Positions 53,419-63,959 of a DNA stretch of 64,000 nt are shown piece by piece. This stretch comes from Planctomycetaceae bacterium (lineage in GTDB: Bacteria > Planctomycetota > Planctomycetia > Pirellulales > Pirellulaceae), in the NCBI GenBank assembly GCA_012959465.1, contig DUDC01000207.1, forward strand, positions 26,307 to 90,306, read 5' to 3'. Numbering within the stretch: position 1 is the stretch's first letter; every line of letters starts with the position of its first letter. The notes beneath the pieces are model-generated. The model made no database searches. It saw nothing but the letters and a program-made list of their open reading frames with translations, and had not been told where the DNA came from. A program made the position numbers and the translations under genes.

Positions 53419-56127
53419 CTACTGCGCCAAATTCCTCAGCACCGTTTGGAGAATGCCACCATTGCGGTAGTACTCGATTTCCACTGGCGTATCGACCCGC
53501 ACTAACACCTTAAACTTGACGATACTGCCGTCGGGTTTTGTGGCGTGCACTTCCAGATCAGAACGAGGTTGAAGATCGTTGTTGAGGTCGGGGATGCTAA
53601 ACGTCTCCTCGCCCGTCAATCCCAATGATTGCCACGTTTGACCTTCGTCAAACTGAAGTGGCAAGACGCCCATTCCGACAAGGTTGCTGCGGTGGATTCG
53701 CTCATAACTCGCCGCGATCACCGCTCGAATCCCCAGCAAGTACGTTCCCTTGGCCGCCCAGTCGCGGCTACTGCCCGTGCCGTATTCGGTGCCGGCCAAT
53801 ACAATCAATGGTATCTTGGTCTCCATATAGGAGATCGCCGCGTCGTAAATCGACATGACTTCGCCATCCGGCAGACGTCTGGTCCATCCTCCTTCGGTGC
53901 CCGGAGCCATCTGGTTGCGAATACGAATGTTCGCAAACGTACCTCGAACCATTACGCGGTCATTGCCGCGCCGCGAACCGTAGCTGTTAAAGTTCGCTGG
54001 TTCGACACCGCAGTCGGTCAGGTAACGACCAGCCGGACTCTCCTGAGCAATCGCCCCAGCCGGTGATATGTGGTCGGTGGTAACCGAATCGCCAAGCAGG
54101 GCCAGCACACGGGCGTCATTAATTGGCTCAATTGAAGGTACCTCGGACGACAGATCGATGAGGAACGGCGGTTCGTGGATGTAAGTGCTTGACTCACTCC
54201 AGTCATAGAGCGCACTATCACTGGTTTCGATCGCATTCCACTTTTCGTTGCTCGTGAATGCGCCAGAGTATTGCGCTTCAAACATCTCCGGTTGCACACA
54301 ATCGTCAATGGTCCTCTGGATCTCGTCGCGCAAGGGCCAAACTTCGCTGAGCATTACAGGCTGCCCGGACTCATCGCTTCCCAGTGGCTCATTGACTAAA
54401 TCGATATCCGTGGTGCCAGCGAGAGCGTAGGCGACGACCAGCGGCGGGCTCGCCAGATAATTGGCCCGTGTCAACGGATTAATCCGTCCTTCAAAGTTTC
54501 GGTTGCCACTGAGCACGGCGGACGCGACGATGTCCCCATCCTTGATCGCGTTCGCGACCGACGACGGAAGCGGACCGCTGTTGCCAATGCATGTCGTGCA
54601 GCCATATCCCACGGTCTGGAATCCCAATTGATCCAGCGATTCGGTCAAACCAGCTCGGTCCAGATAGTCGGTCACGACGCGCGATCCGGGAGCCAAACTG
54701 GTCTTCACGTAGGACGGTACCTTCAAACCGCGTGCTGCAGCATTCCTGGCCAGCAAACCGGCGGCAACCATGACTGATGGATTGGAAGTGTTGGTGCAGC
54801 TGGTGATGGCCGCGATGACCACCACACCATGGCCAATCGTCACCGAGTCCCCGTTGTTGGCGACCGTCCCCGAATTGGACAGCTGGTCCTCACTGAGACC
54901 AAATCCACTGGCGCCCACCTCGTCACTGAGCGATTCGTTGAATTTGTTCTTCATTTGTGACAACAGAATGCGATCCTGGGGACGTTTCGGCCCTGCCAAA
55001 GATGGTTCGACGGTCGAAATGTCCAGCGAGAGCGACTTTGTAAATTGTGGCGTCGGCTGGTCGACTGAATTGAACAAGCCTTGCTCCTTGGTGTACCGCT
55101 CCACCAGGTCGACTTCGTCCGCCGTACGGCCAGTCCGTTGCAAATAGTTCAACGTCTCCTCATCGACGGGGAAGAAGCCCATCGTTGCACCGTATTCGGG
55201 GGCCATGTTGGCGATGGTCGCCCGATCAGCCAATGACATGGCCCGGACACCTTCACCATAGAACTCCACGAATTTGCCAACGACTCCCTCTTTTCTGAGT
55301 GCTTGCACGACGGTCAGGACAAGGTCGGTGGCCGTGGTGCCTGCAGGCATTTGCCCAGTCAATTCCATGCCGACCACTTCGGGCAACAACATGTAAAGGG
55401 GCTGGCCCAACATGACGGCTTCCGCCTCGATGCCACCGACACCCCAACCGACGACGCCCAGCCCGTTGATCATTGTGGTGTGACTGTCGGTACCGACCAA
55501 CGTATCAGGTACGGCCAGTGGGCCTTCGCTGTCCTCGCGCAGAAAAACGCATTTGGCGAGGAATTCGAGGTTCACTTGATGGACGATACCAACGTTCGGC
55601 GGCACGACGCGAAAGTTGTCAAATGCCTGTTGTCCCCAACGCAAGAATTCGTATCGTTCGTTGTTCCGCTTGAACTCGAATTCCACGTTTTGTTGCACAG
55701 CGTCACCAATGCCAAATCGGTCGACTTGGACCGAGTGGTCGATCACGAGATCTACGGGAATCAATGGATTGATCTTGTCTGGGTCGCCACCAAGACGCGT
55801 CATCGCGCTGCGCATGGCAGCCAAATCCACCACGGCTGGCACTCCGGTAAAGTCCTGCAAAACGACACGTGACGGCTTGAAAGGGATTTCCACTTTTGCC
55901 GGTGCTTCGGCTTGCCAAGCGGCCAGGTTCTTTACATCTTCTTCGCAAACAGTGAAACCGTCATGTGTTCGCAACACGGCTTCCAACAGAATACGAATAG
56001 AATATGGCAGGCGACTCATCGAGCCCAATCCAGCATCCTCGAGCTTCGAAAGTCGGTACATTCCGATCGTACCTTGCTTCGTCGTGAACGTGTCACGAGC
56101 GTCAAATGGGTCAGATGATGCATTCAT
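53419..56127 (-). CDS. acnA: Aconitate hydratase A
   Basis: The protein of 902 residues interconverts citrate and isocitrate in the TCA and glyoxylate cycles. The [4Fe-4S] cysteines are in [15 protein letters not shown] and in [14 protein letters not shown]. The swivelling domain ends with [21 protein letters not shown] and the AnnotatedAcnA-type [19 protein letters not shown]. The ATG at 56127 is chosen over the upstream frame start at 56226. It stands alone, with the usp-like gene divergent. Confidence 0.95.
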   Translation of the reverse strand: MNASSDPFDARDTFTTKQGTIGMYRLSKLEDAGLGSMSRLPYSIRILLEAVLRTHDGFTVCEEDVKNLAAWQAEAPAKVEIPFKPSRVVLQDFTGVPAVVDLAAMRSAMTRLGGDPDKINPLIPVDLVIDHSVQVDRFGIGDAVQQNVEFEFKRNNERYEFLRWGQQAFDNFRVVPPNVGIVHQVNLEFLAKCVFLREDSEGPLAVPDTLVGTDSHTTMINGLGVVGWGVGGIEAEAVMLGQPLYMLLPEVVGMELTGQMPAGTTATDLVLTVVQALRKEGVVGKFVEFYGEGVRAMSLADRATIANMAPEYGATMGFFPVDEETLNYLQRTGRTADEVDLVERYTKEQGLFNSVDQPTPQFTKSLSLDISTVEPSLAGPKRPQDRILLSQMKNKFNESLSDEVGASGFGLSEDQLSNSGTVANNGDSVTIGHGVVVIAAITSCTNTSNPSVMVAAGLLARNAAARGLKVPSYVKTSLAPGSRVVTDYLDRAGLTESLDQLGFQTVGYGCTTCIGNSGPLPSSVANAIKDGDIVASAVLSGNRNFEGRINPLTRANYLASPPLVVAYALAGTTDIDLVNEPLGSDESGQPVMLSEVWPLRDEIQRTIDDCVQPEMFEAQYSGAFTSNEKWNAIETSDSALYDWSESSTYIHEPPFLIDLSSEVPSIEPINDARVLALLGDSVTTDHISPAGAIAQESPAGRYLTDCGVEPANFNSYGSRRGNDRVMVRGTFANIRIRNQMAPGTEGGWTRRLPDGEVMSIYDAAISYMETKIPLIVLAGTEYGTGSSRDWAAKGTYLLGIRAVIAASYERIHRSNLVGMGVLPLQFDEGQTWQSLGLTGEETFSIPDLNNDLQPRSDLEVHATKPDGSIVKFKVLVRVDTPVEIEYYRNGGILQTVLRNLAQ

Positions 56128-56536
56128 GGGAAATCGCTGCGATAGAGATAGTGGTGAGATTGCGGGAAGTTGAGATTCTAACGAAATTACGCTCGTTACG
56201 TTAGGTCGGTATGGCGCGTAGGTCACTTTCGCCGAAAGTGACTAGAACGACCCATCAACGATGCAATCACTGTTCATCGTCGTACGGTCCGCCCGCATAT
56301 CAGTATCAAATCGACAACCAGATAACCTCGCACGTTATTCATTTATCGTGTGGTTTGAAATATCGTGTGATTTGAAATCCGAGCCAATCGCCACCGGCTG
56401 ACACAAGTCGCCAAATCGCGGCGAATCTGTGGCACGCCTCAAGTCGATCGCCCCGTGCTTTGGCCAGGCAAAAACCTGATAGAATGCCAGCCGGTTTGCT
56501 TTTCTCAGTTTCCTATCCAACTGAATCACTCGAATC
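56128..56536. other. Divergent intergenic region between acnA and the USP-like gene
   Basis: About 400 bases hold the promoters of both genes. They also hold a palindromic repeat at 56221-56243. Otherwise there is no gene and no clear box. Confidence 0.5.
56221..56243. repeat. Near-perfect palindrome, second copy of the element at 24958
   Basis: The sequence equals the copy at 24958-24980 apart from its last base. The flanking TA and the following AGAACG are also shared. Unlike the first copy, it lies between divergent genes. It could be a terminator, operator or mobile repeat. Confidence 0.65.
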
Positions 56537-57373
56537 ATGACGAACATTGACCAATTCGAAAGTGTTTTCAAGGCGGCCGATAAGCCCGTTTTCCACCCGC
56601 ATGACGTGAGCTTGCCTCGACGTGTCGTGGTCTGCGATGCGGTCGGCGGTGCGGCTGAAGAGTTTGCCCAGCGATGCAAGAAGTTCCTAACCGACGACGA
56701 AGATGCGCATTGGGATGTGATTAGCGGCGACCAGTTTGGTCAGCTCGGCGAGTTGCTGACCAAGCTCGCCGAACTCGACCCCCATTTTGTGGTAACCCAC
56801 CGAAACCTTCATGTGTCGGCCGCCGAACACCCCTTCAGCCTTGGCACCTATCTCGACGTGCTCACGCAAGCAACTCCGTATCCAGTGCTTGTCGTTCCGA
56901 ATGTTGGTCGGGCGAACGACCGGCCGATTCGTCACGTGATGGCGATTTCAGACCAGCTGGTTGGCGAGGATCGCTTGGTCAGCTTCGCAGCGAGACTAAC
57001 GGCGAAGGGCGGCACGCTGATTTTGGCTCATGTCGAGGACGAAATAATCTTCAATCGCTACATGGATGCCATCGCCAAAATCCCAGCCATCGACACCGAC
57101 CCAGCAAAAGAGCTGATTCTAGAACGGTTGCTGGAAGACCCGCTGAATTTCATTGAGTCCTGCCGAGAAACGCTCATCGCCGGGGGGTTTGAAGGCGAGG
57201 TCCGAGCCTTGGTCCAAACAGGGCATCGCATCGGCATCTGCACCAAGTTGGTCGAAGAGGATGATGTCGACGTCCTGGTGCTGAATACCAAGGATGACGA
57301 ACAGCTGGCGATGCACGGCCTGGCCTATCCACTGGCAGTCGAGCTGCGAGATACACCACTTCTACTCCTTTGA
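56537..57373 (+). CDS. Universal-stress-protein-like two-domain protein
   Basis: The protein of 278 residues has a Rossmann-like alpha/beta layout in two halves. The first half ends in ATPYPVLVVPNVG and the second in VDVLVLNTKDDEQLAMHGLAYPLAVELRDTPLLLL, both typical of the last strands of USP domains. The GxxG-9-G(S/T) ATP motif is not clear. It is 98 bases upstream of the transporter gene on the same strand, so joint regulation is likely. The role may be sensing or controlling the transporter (inferred). Confidence 0.7.
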   Translation: MTNIDQFESVFKAADKPVFHPHDVSLPRRVVVCDAVGGAAEEFAQRCKKFLTDDEDAHWDVISGDQFGQLGELLTKLAELDPHFVVTHRNLHVSAAEHPFSLGTYLDVLTQATPYPVLVVPNVGRANDRPIRHVMAISDQLVGEDRLVSFAARLTAKGGTLILAHVEDEIIFNRYMDAIAKIPAIDTDPAKELILERLLEDPLNFIESCRETLIAGGFEGEVRALVQTGHRIGICTKLVEEDDVDVLVLNTKDDEQLAMHGLAYPLAVELRDTPLLLL

Positions 57374-57470
57374 CGGTTAAAGCTGCCTACCTTTTCAGTC
57401 ATGTTTCCTCTCTCGTTCGCCAAAACTCGTTTCGGCCACATCCCGGCAACTACCCAAGGAATGGTTCATC

Positions 57471-59048
57471 ATGAAGGCGTTTGCTTTGTTCGCGTCAGTC
57501 ACGGAAGTGTCGGGGTCGGTTACCGCCATGTTTGCGCTGGTGCTCGTCGGTCTGATCGTCTGCCTGGCATTAGAGGAAAAGCTACATGCCAAGAAGTCGG
57601 TCATTGCGGGCATTTTTGCCATCGTCAGTCTGATTCTAGCCGCCTGTTGTCAAATCCTACCACTCCCTGGCGTCGTCGTTGGCAGCCACGAGTTGGTCGA
57701 ACACAATAGAGTAGAAGGCGTATTTGATCATGAACAAGATGAAGAGCACGAGACGGTCGATATTCCGAAAGTCGGTGGCGAGGAAGAAGGAACCGACGGC
57801 GGTGCCGACCACGACGAAGTGCCGGTCTACGTTTTCGGCCACCAACTGTCTATGCCCGTCTATATACCGGGAATTGATTGGGGCGTCATTGCCATCATTC
57901 TCGGCTCGAGCCTGTTTGTCGACGTAACCAGCAAGTCGGGGTTGTTCACATGGATTGCCGTTAAAGTAACCAAGGCGTCAAGTGGAGATCCTCTTGTTCT
58001 GCTTTGGTCGTACGGTGCGATGACCGTCCTCTTCTCGGCCGTGCTGAACAACGTTACGGCGATGATTATCGTGGGTTCGTTGACGGTCGTTTCGCTCGAA
58101 AAATTGGGGCGTCGCAATCAGCTGTTGGGGTTTCTGCTAGTCGAAGGACTGCTGACGAACATCGGTGGCTTGCTGACCCTCATCAGCTCCGTGCCCAACA
58201 TTATTGTTGGCAATGCAGCTGGCATCAGTTTTCTCACATTCTTCGTCAAGGCCGCACCCTACGTCCTAGTGACGACGATCGTGACTTTGGCCATGGGGGC
58301 CAAGCTATTCAAGATCCGTCGGTTGTCGACAGTTGAAGAGAAGGCCGAAGCGAAAGAACTGGTCAGTAGTTTCGACGAGAACGATGGCATCGACAGCAGA
58401 GCGTTCTTCTGGTTTTCGACGGTGATGCTTGTTCTGTTCATTCTGGTGATCGCTGGGCTGTCGGCTTTCCCACCACACATTCGCCAGCTGGGTATGGGAT
58501 TTGTGGCACTGGCCTTTGCGGGAGTCCAATTGCTCCGCTACAAATCCGAAGCTGACCAGTTCTACAAGTCGGTCGACTGGGACTTGCTCGGCTTCTTTAT
58601 GGCGTTGTTCGTCGTCATCTATGTGATGGAATATGCCAACGTCCTCCACGCGATCGGAGACGGCCTACAGATGGTGCTTTCGGATATCAAAGCGATGCCA
58701 GCGAGCATGGCTGATACGACCGTATTGTTGGTCGGCGCCGCGTCGTTTAGCAGTGTCACCGACAACATTCCCTTGGCCGCCATGCTTTCGAATATCCTCA
58801 CGAATCTGAATGCTCCGGCCGTCGTCGACGGTTCGACGGAATCAGGCCTCTGGTGGTCCGTCATCTTCGGCGCAAACTTGGGCGGAAATCTCACACCGAT
58901 CGGATCCGCCTCGACGCTCGTCGCCGTCACCATCATGCACAAGCATGGACTGAAGGTCAGTTTTGCAGGCTTCGTTGCCAAGGCCCTCCCGTTCGCCCTC
59001 GTGCACATCGTCTTAGCAACCATCTACGTCGTCTTGTTCTTGCGGTAG
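57471..59048 (+). CDS. Ion transporter of the ArsB/NhaD/SLC13-type permease superfamily
   Basis: The protein of 525 residues has about eleven hydrophobic helices and the double-motif layout of the family: GAMTVLFSAVLNNVTAMIIVGSL and, later, VGAASFSSVTDNIPLAAML and GANLGGNLTPIGSASTLVA. NhaD-type members exchange sodium for protons; others move arsenite or dicarboxylates. The start at 57471 has AAGGA nine bases upstream. Between the third and fourth helices is an acidic, His-rich loop (FDHEQDEEHETVDIP and GADHDE). It follows the USP-like gene on the same strand and converges with the metal ABC operon. Substrate unknown. Confidence 0.85.
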   Translation: MKAFALFASVTEVSGSVTAMFALVLVGLIVCLALEEKLHAKKSVIAGIFAIVSLILAACCQILPLPGVVVGSHELVEHNRVEGVFDHEQDEEHETVDIPKVGGEEEGTDGGADHDEVPVYVFGHQLSMPVYIPGIDWGVIAIILGSSLFVDVTSKSGLFTWIAVKVTKASSGDPLVLLWSYGAMTVLFSAVLNNVTAMIIVGSLTVVSLEKLGRRNQLLGFLLVEGLLTNIGGLLTLISSVPNIIVGNAAGISFLTFFVKAAPYVLVTTIVTLAMGAKLFKIRRLSTVEEKAEAKELVSSFDENDGIDSRAFFWFSTVMLVLFILVIAGLSAFPPHIRQLGMGFVALAFAGVQLLRYKSEADQFYKSVDWDLLGFFMALFVVIYVMEYANVLHAIGDGLQMVLSDIKAMPASMADTTVLLVGAASFSSVTDNIPLAAMLSNILTNLNAPAVVDGSTESGLWWSVIFGANLGGNLTPIGSASTLVAVTIMHKHGLKVSFAGFVAKALPFALVHIVLATIYVVLFLR

Positions 59049-59076
59049 TCCCCACCGTCCGTGGGCTAGAGTTGGG

Positions 59077-59095
59077 GGTTGGCTGGAAGCCAACC
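59077..59095. terminator. Hairpin GGTTGGCT / AGCCAACC between convergent genes
   Basis: The arms pair perfectly around GGA. A second small stem (CCCAC / GTGGG, 59051-59065) precedes it. The pair lies between the convergent stops at 59048 and 59127, a good bidirectional terminator site. Confidence 0.65.
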
Positions 59096-59126
59096 AGTCC
59101 ACCGGCCGATAACGTGGCACCATCCG

Positions 59127-60635
59127 TCAGGGGATATCTCTACCGTGCGGGTCCACGTCGACATCGCCCAATTCATCACGCAACCGCGACCGCATTTCGT
59201 CGTCAAGAAAGTGCTCGACACGCTCGGCCGCCTCGTGGAGATGATCGTCGTCGAGAGCAAAGTGCTTCGACATGTACGATTCCCATAGCCGGTGCGAACT
59301 GACGACGTCACCGGCCCATAAGACTCCTTCTTCGGTGAGATGTAATGCGTCATCATCGCGCCGCACAGCGTCTGCCGAGACCAGATTCCGCAGTGCGAAC
59401 CGGTTGAGCCAACTGCGGCGATGGAGCTGACCCAGGCGTTCCAGGACCGCCGATGTAGCTGTCGTATCGCGTCGTTCGACCCGGCGGAATAACTCGCCCA
59501 ATACATCCTCCTCGGCAATTCGAATGGCCAACTTCACACGATTCAGTGCGCGACTCACCGTGCCATGGCGGGGCGCAAAGAAGATGGCTATCAGAAAGAA
59601 ACCACCGATCACCGTCGCCGTCATACCCGTCGAGCTGACCGATTCGACTGAATTGATCCCCAGCGGACGAAGGACGAGGTCCGGTACGACGATGGCGGAG
59701 GCATGTCCAACGACCGCAGCGGCGGCGGCTATTATCATCGCCAAGACGATCATCCAGGAGAGCCGATCGGTGAGTAGATAGGCCGTCGCCGCCGGCGCAA
59801 TCAACATCGCGACCACCAATATGCTGCCGACCGTCTCGAAAGCGGCAACCAGAGTGATGGCGGTGACCGTCATCAAACCATAGTGCAACATTCGCGAATT
59901 GATGCCCACGGTCGTTGCCAGCGTCGGATCAAACGCGCTGATTCGCAGCTCCTTGAACAGTAACACCACGAGAAAAACATTGATGGCCAAAGCGATCGCA
60001 TTGACCCAAATCGCGCTGGGAATTTGACCGGTCAAGTAGGCCTCTAACGCAATGTTCTCGACCGAACCGTAGAGGACACAATCGGGATCGATATGCACAT
60101 CGTCGGCCTTGGCGCGCATCAACAACAAACCGATCGCGAACAGGCTGGTGAACACCACTCCTAGGGCGGCATTCCCTTCGACTCGCCCCAACCGCTGCAC
60201 CGATTCGGTGAGTAGCGTGCAGAGAACACCAACGAATACGGCGCCACCGAACATCATGCTCCGTTTTATTGTTTCAAACGACTCAGCGTCGTGATCCTCG
60301 CCGGCAAACATGTAAGCCAACAGGAATGCGATGACCACCCCTGGAAGCGCCGCGTGACTGATGGCGTCGCCCATCATGCTTTGCTTTCGAACCACCAAGA
60401 AACAACCCGGCACGGAACAGGCAACCGCAACCAGCACGCTGGCCAGTACCATTGTGTTGTCAATCGCGTCCCATTTCATGAGCGGACGCCACGCTTCAGA
60501 AATTACAGCAATGCCAATGACCGAGAACAGCAGTGAAACGGCCAAGAACATATAGCACCAAGTCGACAGGCGGTCGCTTTTTCGTCGAGCGCGTTGGACC
60601 ACGGTCAGAGCGGATTTTGGACGACCTGTCATCAT
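59127..60635 (-). CDS. Metal ABC transporter permease fused to a DtxR/MntR-like domain (second permease)
   Basis: The protein of 502 residues has an ABC-3-type permease of about nine helices up to residue 353, with the typical MMGDAISHAALPGVVIAFL and VAMLIAPAATAYLL. A C-terminal part (about 370-500) is a winged-helix followed by the dimerisation/metal-binding domain of DtxR/MntR regulators: LHLTEEGVLWAGDVVSSHRLWESYM and HLHEAAERVEHFLDDEM. Putative metal ligands H448, E471, E474 and H475 match MntR H77, E99, E102 and H103 in order and spacing. The gene overlaps the previous permease gene by four bases. The manganese, iron or zinc specificity is unproven. Confidence 0.92.
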   Translation of the reverse strand: MMTGRPKSALTVVQRARRKSDRLSTWCYMFLAVSLLFSVIGIAVISEAWRPLMKWDAIDNTMVLASVLVAVACSVPGCFLVVRKQSMMGDAISHAALPGVVIAFLLAYMFAGEDHDAESFETIKRSMMFGGAVFVGVLCTLLTESVQRLGRVEGNAALGVVFTSLFAIGLLLMRAKADDVHIDPDCVLYGSVENIALEAYLTGQIPSAIWVNAIALAINVFLVVLLFKELRISAFDPTLATTVGINSRMLHYGLMTVTAITLVAAFETVGSILVVAMLIAPAATAYLLTDRLSWMIVLAMIIAAAAAVVGHASAIVVPDLVLRPLGINSVESVSSTGMTATVIGGFFLIAIFFAPRHGTVSRALNRVKLAIRIAEEDVLGELFRRVERRDTTATSAVLERLGQLHRRSWLNRFALRNLVSADAVRRDDDALHLTEEGVLWAGDVVSSHRLWESYMSKHFALDDDHLHEAAERVEHFLDDEMRSRLRDELGDVDVDPHGRDIP

Positions 60636-62134
60636 GATCCCTCCGACTTTGTCGATTGCCCATCGCCGGAAACAACAGCGCTAGGGTGAGACACTGCGAC
60701 AGCATGCGGGCTCTGAGGAACTTCCTGATCGGCGCTTTGGGCGAGTGTCCGTTCCAACTCGTGTAAGATGTCCCCCTCGATGATGTGCTCAATCTGATCG
60801 GCGTCTCGATCCACATGAGTGGGCGCAATATCGGCGTAACGAATCAAATACAGCTCCCACAAACGGTGGTTCCGGACGATGCGTGCGGACTCCCGCTGGC
60901 CCAATTCCGTCAAACTCATTTCCTGACCATCGCGGCGGACAAGTCTCTTGCGAACGCCTCGCTTGGCGACGCCGGCGAACGTTCGCTCCTTCCAACCGAG
61001 GTGCGAGAGAAGCAGCGAGGTCGGTAGCTGGCCATTGAGTTGTGTGCGAACTTCGGCCGCCTCGTAAAACGCCCGCAACAAGTGGTGGATTGCAGTCTTT
61101 CGGCGGAGTCGAAACAACAAATATCCTCGCGGTACGAGTCCCTGACGAACGCCAAATAGCATGCTGCCGACGAATAGAGATGCGGCAAACAAGACGATCA
61201 GTGCACCCGTCGCCAGATCGGGGACAATGGAACTGACAACCACGCCTGTGGCCGAGCTGACCGCCCCAAATCCGCCGGCAATACACGTCATCGTGCCAAT
61301 CCGGTCACTCCAAAACCGCGCCGCCGCCGCCGGAATAATCAACATGGCAACGACCAATAGTAACCCGACGGTCTGCATGCCAATGACGCAAACGGCCACA
61401 ACCAACATGTTCAAACACATGTCGATCGAGGCCGTTGGCCAACCGTGAGATGCCCCAAACTGTTCGTCGAAACAGAGTAGAGTAAGTTCTTTGAAGAGCA
61501 GCATTACAACGCCGGCGACAACGACCGACGCGATGACGATCAACTTCAGATCGCTCCAAGTCATCGACGCAGTTTTCCCATAGATAAAGTTGGTCAAACC
61601 GGCCGCATTACCGGTTTCCAGACGCTGCACGATCGACAACGCCGTGATTCCAACGCCAAACAACACACTCAGTACAATGGCAAGCGCCGCGTCGTCTTTT
61701 ACTCGCGTCGCCCGGCGAATCCACGACGTTGCCATGGCGCCGAAAACGCCACCCACCGTGGCTCCGACCAGCAGATAAGAAAGCGTCTTTCCGGTGCCAG
61801 GCGATGTGAGCTCGGCGCACAAGTAGGCGATCGCCACCCCGGGAAATGCCGCGTGGCTGACCACGTCGCCGAGGAGGGCCCGTTTGCGGAGCAACATGAA
61901 GACGCCAACAACACCCGCCGTTACGCCCATCACCGTGGCGCCGGCCAGCACCACCCGAGTGTTGTAGTCCCGTAGCATCACAACACGATAGAGACCCTCA
62001 GTCCAACGCGTCGGTGGGTCTTCCAATTCAGACGCTTGCGACGCGGCGGAAGTCAAGTAGATGAGCGCAGGGCTCAGCCACCAGATCGTCGCAGTTCCGC
62101 GACACCACCTCGCCACACGCGCCACCACGGTCAT
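60632..62134 (-). CDS. Metal ABC transporter permease fused to a DtxR/MntR-like domain (first permease)
   Basis: The protein of 500 residues has an N-terminal hydrophobic segment, then an ABC-3-type permease ([34 protein letters not shown]). From about 345 it has a winged-helix-like stretch and a DtxR-type metal domain: [25 protein letters not shown] and [12 protein letters not shown]423, D446, E449 and H450 fall at the same spacing as the ligands in its partner. A disordered tail of about 30 residues ([13 protein letters not shown]) ends it. It overlaps the ATPase gene and the second permease gene by four bases each, so all are translationally coupled. The fused domain has no obvious N-terminal acidic ligand, and may bind metal, the partner permease or DNA (inferred). 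Confidence 0.92.
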   Translation of the reverse strand: MTVVARVARWCRGTATIWWLSPALIYLTSAASQASELEDPPTRWTEGLYRVVMLRDYNTRVVLAGATVMGVTAGVVGVFMLLRKRALLGDVVSHAAFPGVAIAYLCAELTSPGTGKTLSYLLVGATVGGVFGAMATSWIRRATRVKDDAALAIVLSVLFGVGITALSIVQRLETGNAAGLTNFIYGKTASMTWSDLKLIVIASVVVAGVVMLLFKELTLLCFDEQFGASHGWPTASIDMCLNMLVVAVCVIGMQTVGLLLVVAMLIIPAAAARFWSDRIGTMTCIAGGFGAVSSATGVVVSSIVPDLATGALIVLFAASLFVGSMLFGVRQGLVPRGYLLFRLRRKTAIHHLLRAFYEAAEVRTQLNGQLPTSLLLSHLGWKERTFAGVAKRGVRKRLVRRDGQEMSLTELGQRESARIVRNHRLWELYLIRYADIAPTHVDRDADQIEHIIEGDILHELERTLAQSADQEVPQSPHAVAVSHPSAVVSGDGQSTKSEGS

Positions 62135-62949
62135 TTGCGCGCACCTCCCTGTTGCATTTGGTGCCCGACGCGATCGAGAAGAGCCAGTTTGCCGCCGTAC
62201 GTTTTTCGTAAATTCTCCGGAGTGAACACCTCGCTAGTTGGTCCGGTCGCTACCATTCGCATGTTGAGTAAGAGTACCTCGTCAAAATACTCCTCCACCG
62301 TTTGCAGGTCGTGATGAACGACCATTACCGTGCGACCAGCCTCGCGCAGCTCGCGAAGAATATCGATGATGGCCCGCTCGGTTGCCGCGTCGACACCCGA
62401 GAAAGGCTCATCCATCAAATACAATTCGGCATCCTGAGCCAGCGCGCGAGCCAGGAAGACGCGTTGTTGTTGGCCACCCGACAGTTGACTGATTTGCCGG
62501 TCAGCAAATGCTGCCATGCCAACTTTTTCCAAAGATTCTAGGGCGAGAGCGCGATGACGCTTGCCAACCGGTCGAAACCAGCCGATTTGGCGGTACAAAC
62601 CCATCGCCACCACGTCGAGCGCATTGACAGGAAAATCCCAGTCTACGCTTTCTCGTTGAGGCACATAGCCGACAACGTGTCGTTGTTTGCGATACGGCTT
62701 GCCAAAGACGAGTACCTCGCCGGCAACTTTGGGAATTAACTCGAGTGCCGCTTTGATCAGCGTGCTCTTGCCCGCGCCGTTGGGGCCGACGATCGCGATC
62801 AGCTTTCCGAGCGGAGCGTCGTAGTCAATGTCCCACAGAACCGGACGACGGTGATACGCTACCGTCATGTCGTGGATCGAAAGTGGTGATGAGGCCGGGT
62901 GCTCGTTAGGCTCCGTCGAGGCAGGTGAGTCGCGGTGGGTCGAGCTCAT
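62131..62949 (-). CDS. Metal ABC transporter ATP-binding protein
   Basis: This cytoplasmic ATPase of 272 residues drives the transporter. It has the Walker [10 protein letters not shown], the Q-loop [13 protein letters not shown], the signature LSGGQQQRV, Walker B LYLMDEPF, and the H-loop VVHHDL. The VPQRxxVDWDFP stretch is typical of manganese/zinc/iron-type (TroB/MntB/SitB) ATPases. The start at 62949 overlaps the previous gene's stop by four bases. Confidence 0.93.
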   Translation of the reverse strand: MSSTHRDSPASTEPNEHPASSPLSIHDMTVAYHRRPVLWDIDYDAPLGKLIAIVGPNGAGKSTLIKAALELIPKVAGEVLVFGKPYRKQRHVVGYVPQRESVDWDFPVNALDVVAMGLYRQIGWFRPVGKRHRALALESLEKVGMAAFADRQISQLSGGQQQRVFLARALAQDAELYLMDEPFSGVDAATERAIIDILRELREAGRTVMVVHHDLQTVEEYFDEVLLLNMRMVATGPTSEVFTPENLRKTYGGKLALLDRVGHQMQQGGARK

Positions 62950-63959
62950 TTTTTAACCGTCGCCTCGGCATCTGCCAACTTGCCGTCCTTGCCACCGGCA
63001 GACACATCAGTCCCGCCAAGGGCGAGAGCGATTACCGTCGTATTGTGGTCGATCATGCCAAGATACGTCCCACGATAGGTACCGGCTGCTCCCATCGCAT
63101 CGGAGAACAGTTCGCCACCCACATTGACTTTGTGGCCCTTGCTGCCCGCACCTTCGATCAGAGCTTTGATGTTGTCGGCCGAGACACTCGACTCGACAAA
63201 AATCGCCGGGATCTTCTCGGCGACAAGGAAATCGACCAGCTTGTTGATGTCGTTGACCCCAGGTTCGGACTCCGTCGTAATTCCCTGGGCCGATCTTACC
63301 GCGATTCCGTAGGCCAACGAGTAGTAACCGAATGCATCATGAGCCGTCACCATGACGCGTCGGTCTTTAGGAATCGAGGCAATCGTCGTCTTTGCGTACT
63401 CGTGCAACGAATCCAATTCCTTGGCATACGCCTCGGCGTTCTTGGCGAACTCGTCCGCGTGGTCCGAATCGACTTCGACCATTCTCGCCACGACTTCATC
63501 GAGGCAACACGACCACAATTGGACGTCCATCCAAATGTGCGGATCAGGGTGTCCTTCAAATTCAGATGGTGACCTCAGCGACTTTTTGTCCACGCCAGCG
63601 GCGACCGCGAAAATGGGCTTGCCACTCTCTTTGATCTTTTCAAAGGCATCGACCATCCGACCTTCGAGGAACAGGCCGCTGTAAAAGACGATATCGGCTT
63701 TTCCGAGTGCGCGAACGTCCGACGTCGTCGGTGTAAAAAGGTGCGGGTCGATGTTGATTTTCATGATCGCTCGCACCTCGGCCCGCTCTCCGACCACTTG
63801 CCGGACCAAGTCGGCCACCATTCCCGTTGTACAAACGATGTCGAGTTTCCCGCCCTTTCCATCGTTTCCCGACTCGACGTCGGAGTCGGAATTTCGACAT
63901 CCAAACAGAGATCCAATGACCAGACAGACACCCACCGCAACGCATATTCGACGCGACAT
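62946..63959 (-). CDS. Metal ABC transporter substrate-binding lipoprotein
   Basis: A lipobox (IGSLFGC, Cys at 21) shows a lipoprotein. The protein of 337 residues belongs to the ZnuA/TroA/MntA (cluster A-I) binding proteins. The metal ligands expected are histidines in DPHLFTP and DPHIWMD, the glutamate in [10 protein letters not shown], and the aspartate in GMIDHN; this H-H-E-D set is typical of manganese/iron/zinc binders. There is no long His-rich loop as found in many zinc forms, which hints at manganese or iron (inferred). It is the first gene of the operon. AAGGGA lies about nine bases before the ATG. Only about 40 bases of upstream DNA are in the window, with no recognisable MntR or Fur box. 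Confidence 0.93.
   Translation of the reverse strand: MSRRICVAVGVCLVIGSLFGCRNSDSDVESGNDGKGGKLDIVCTTGMVADLVRQVVGERAEVRAIMKINIDPHLFTPTTSDVRALGKADIVFYSGLFLEGRMVDAFEKIKESGKPIFAVAAGVDKKSLRSPSEFEGHPDPHIWMDVQLWSCCLDEVVARMVEVDSDHADEFAKNAEAYAKELDSLHEYAKTTIASIPKDRRVMVTAHDAFGYYSLAYGIAVRSAQGITTESEPGVNDINKLVDFLVAEKIPAIFVESSVSADNIKALIEGAGSKGHKVNVGGELFSDAMGAAGTYRGTYLGMIDHNTTVIALALGGTDVSAGGKDGKLADAEATVKK

Noticed and set aside
55303..55872. A 189-codon plus-strand frame inside acnA
   Set aside because: Antisense to conserved aconitase sequence with no independent evidence.
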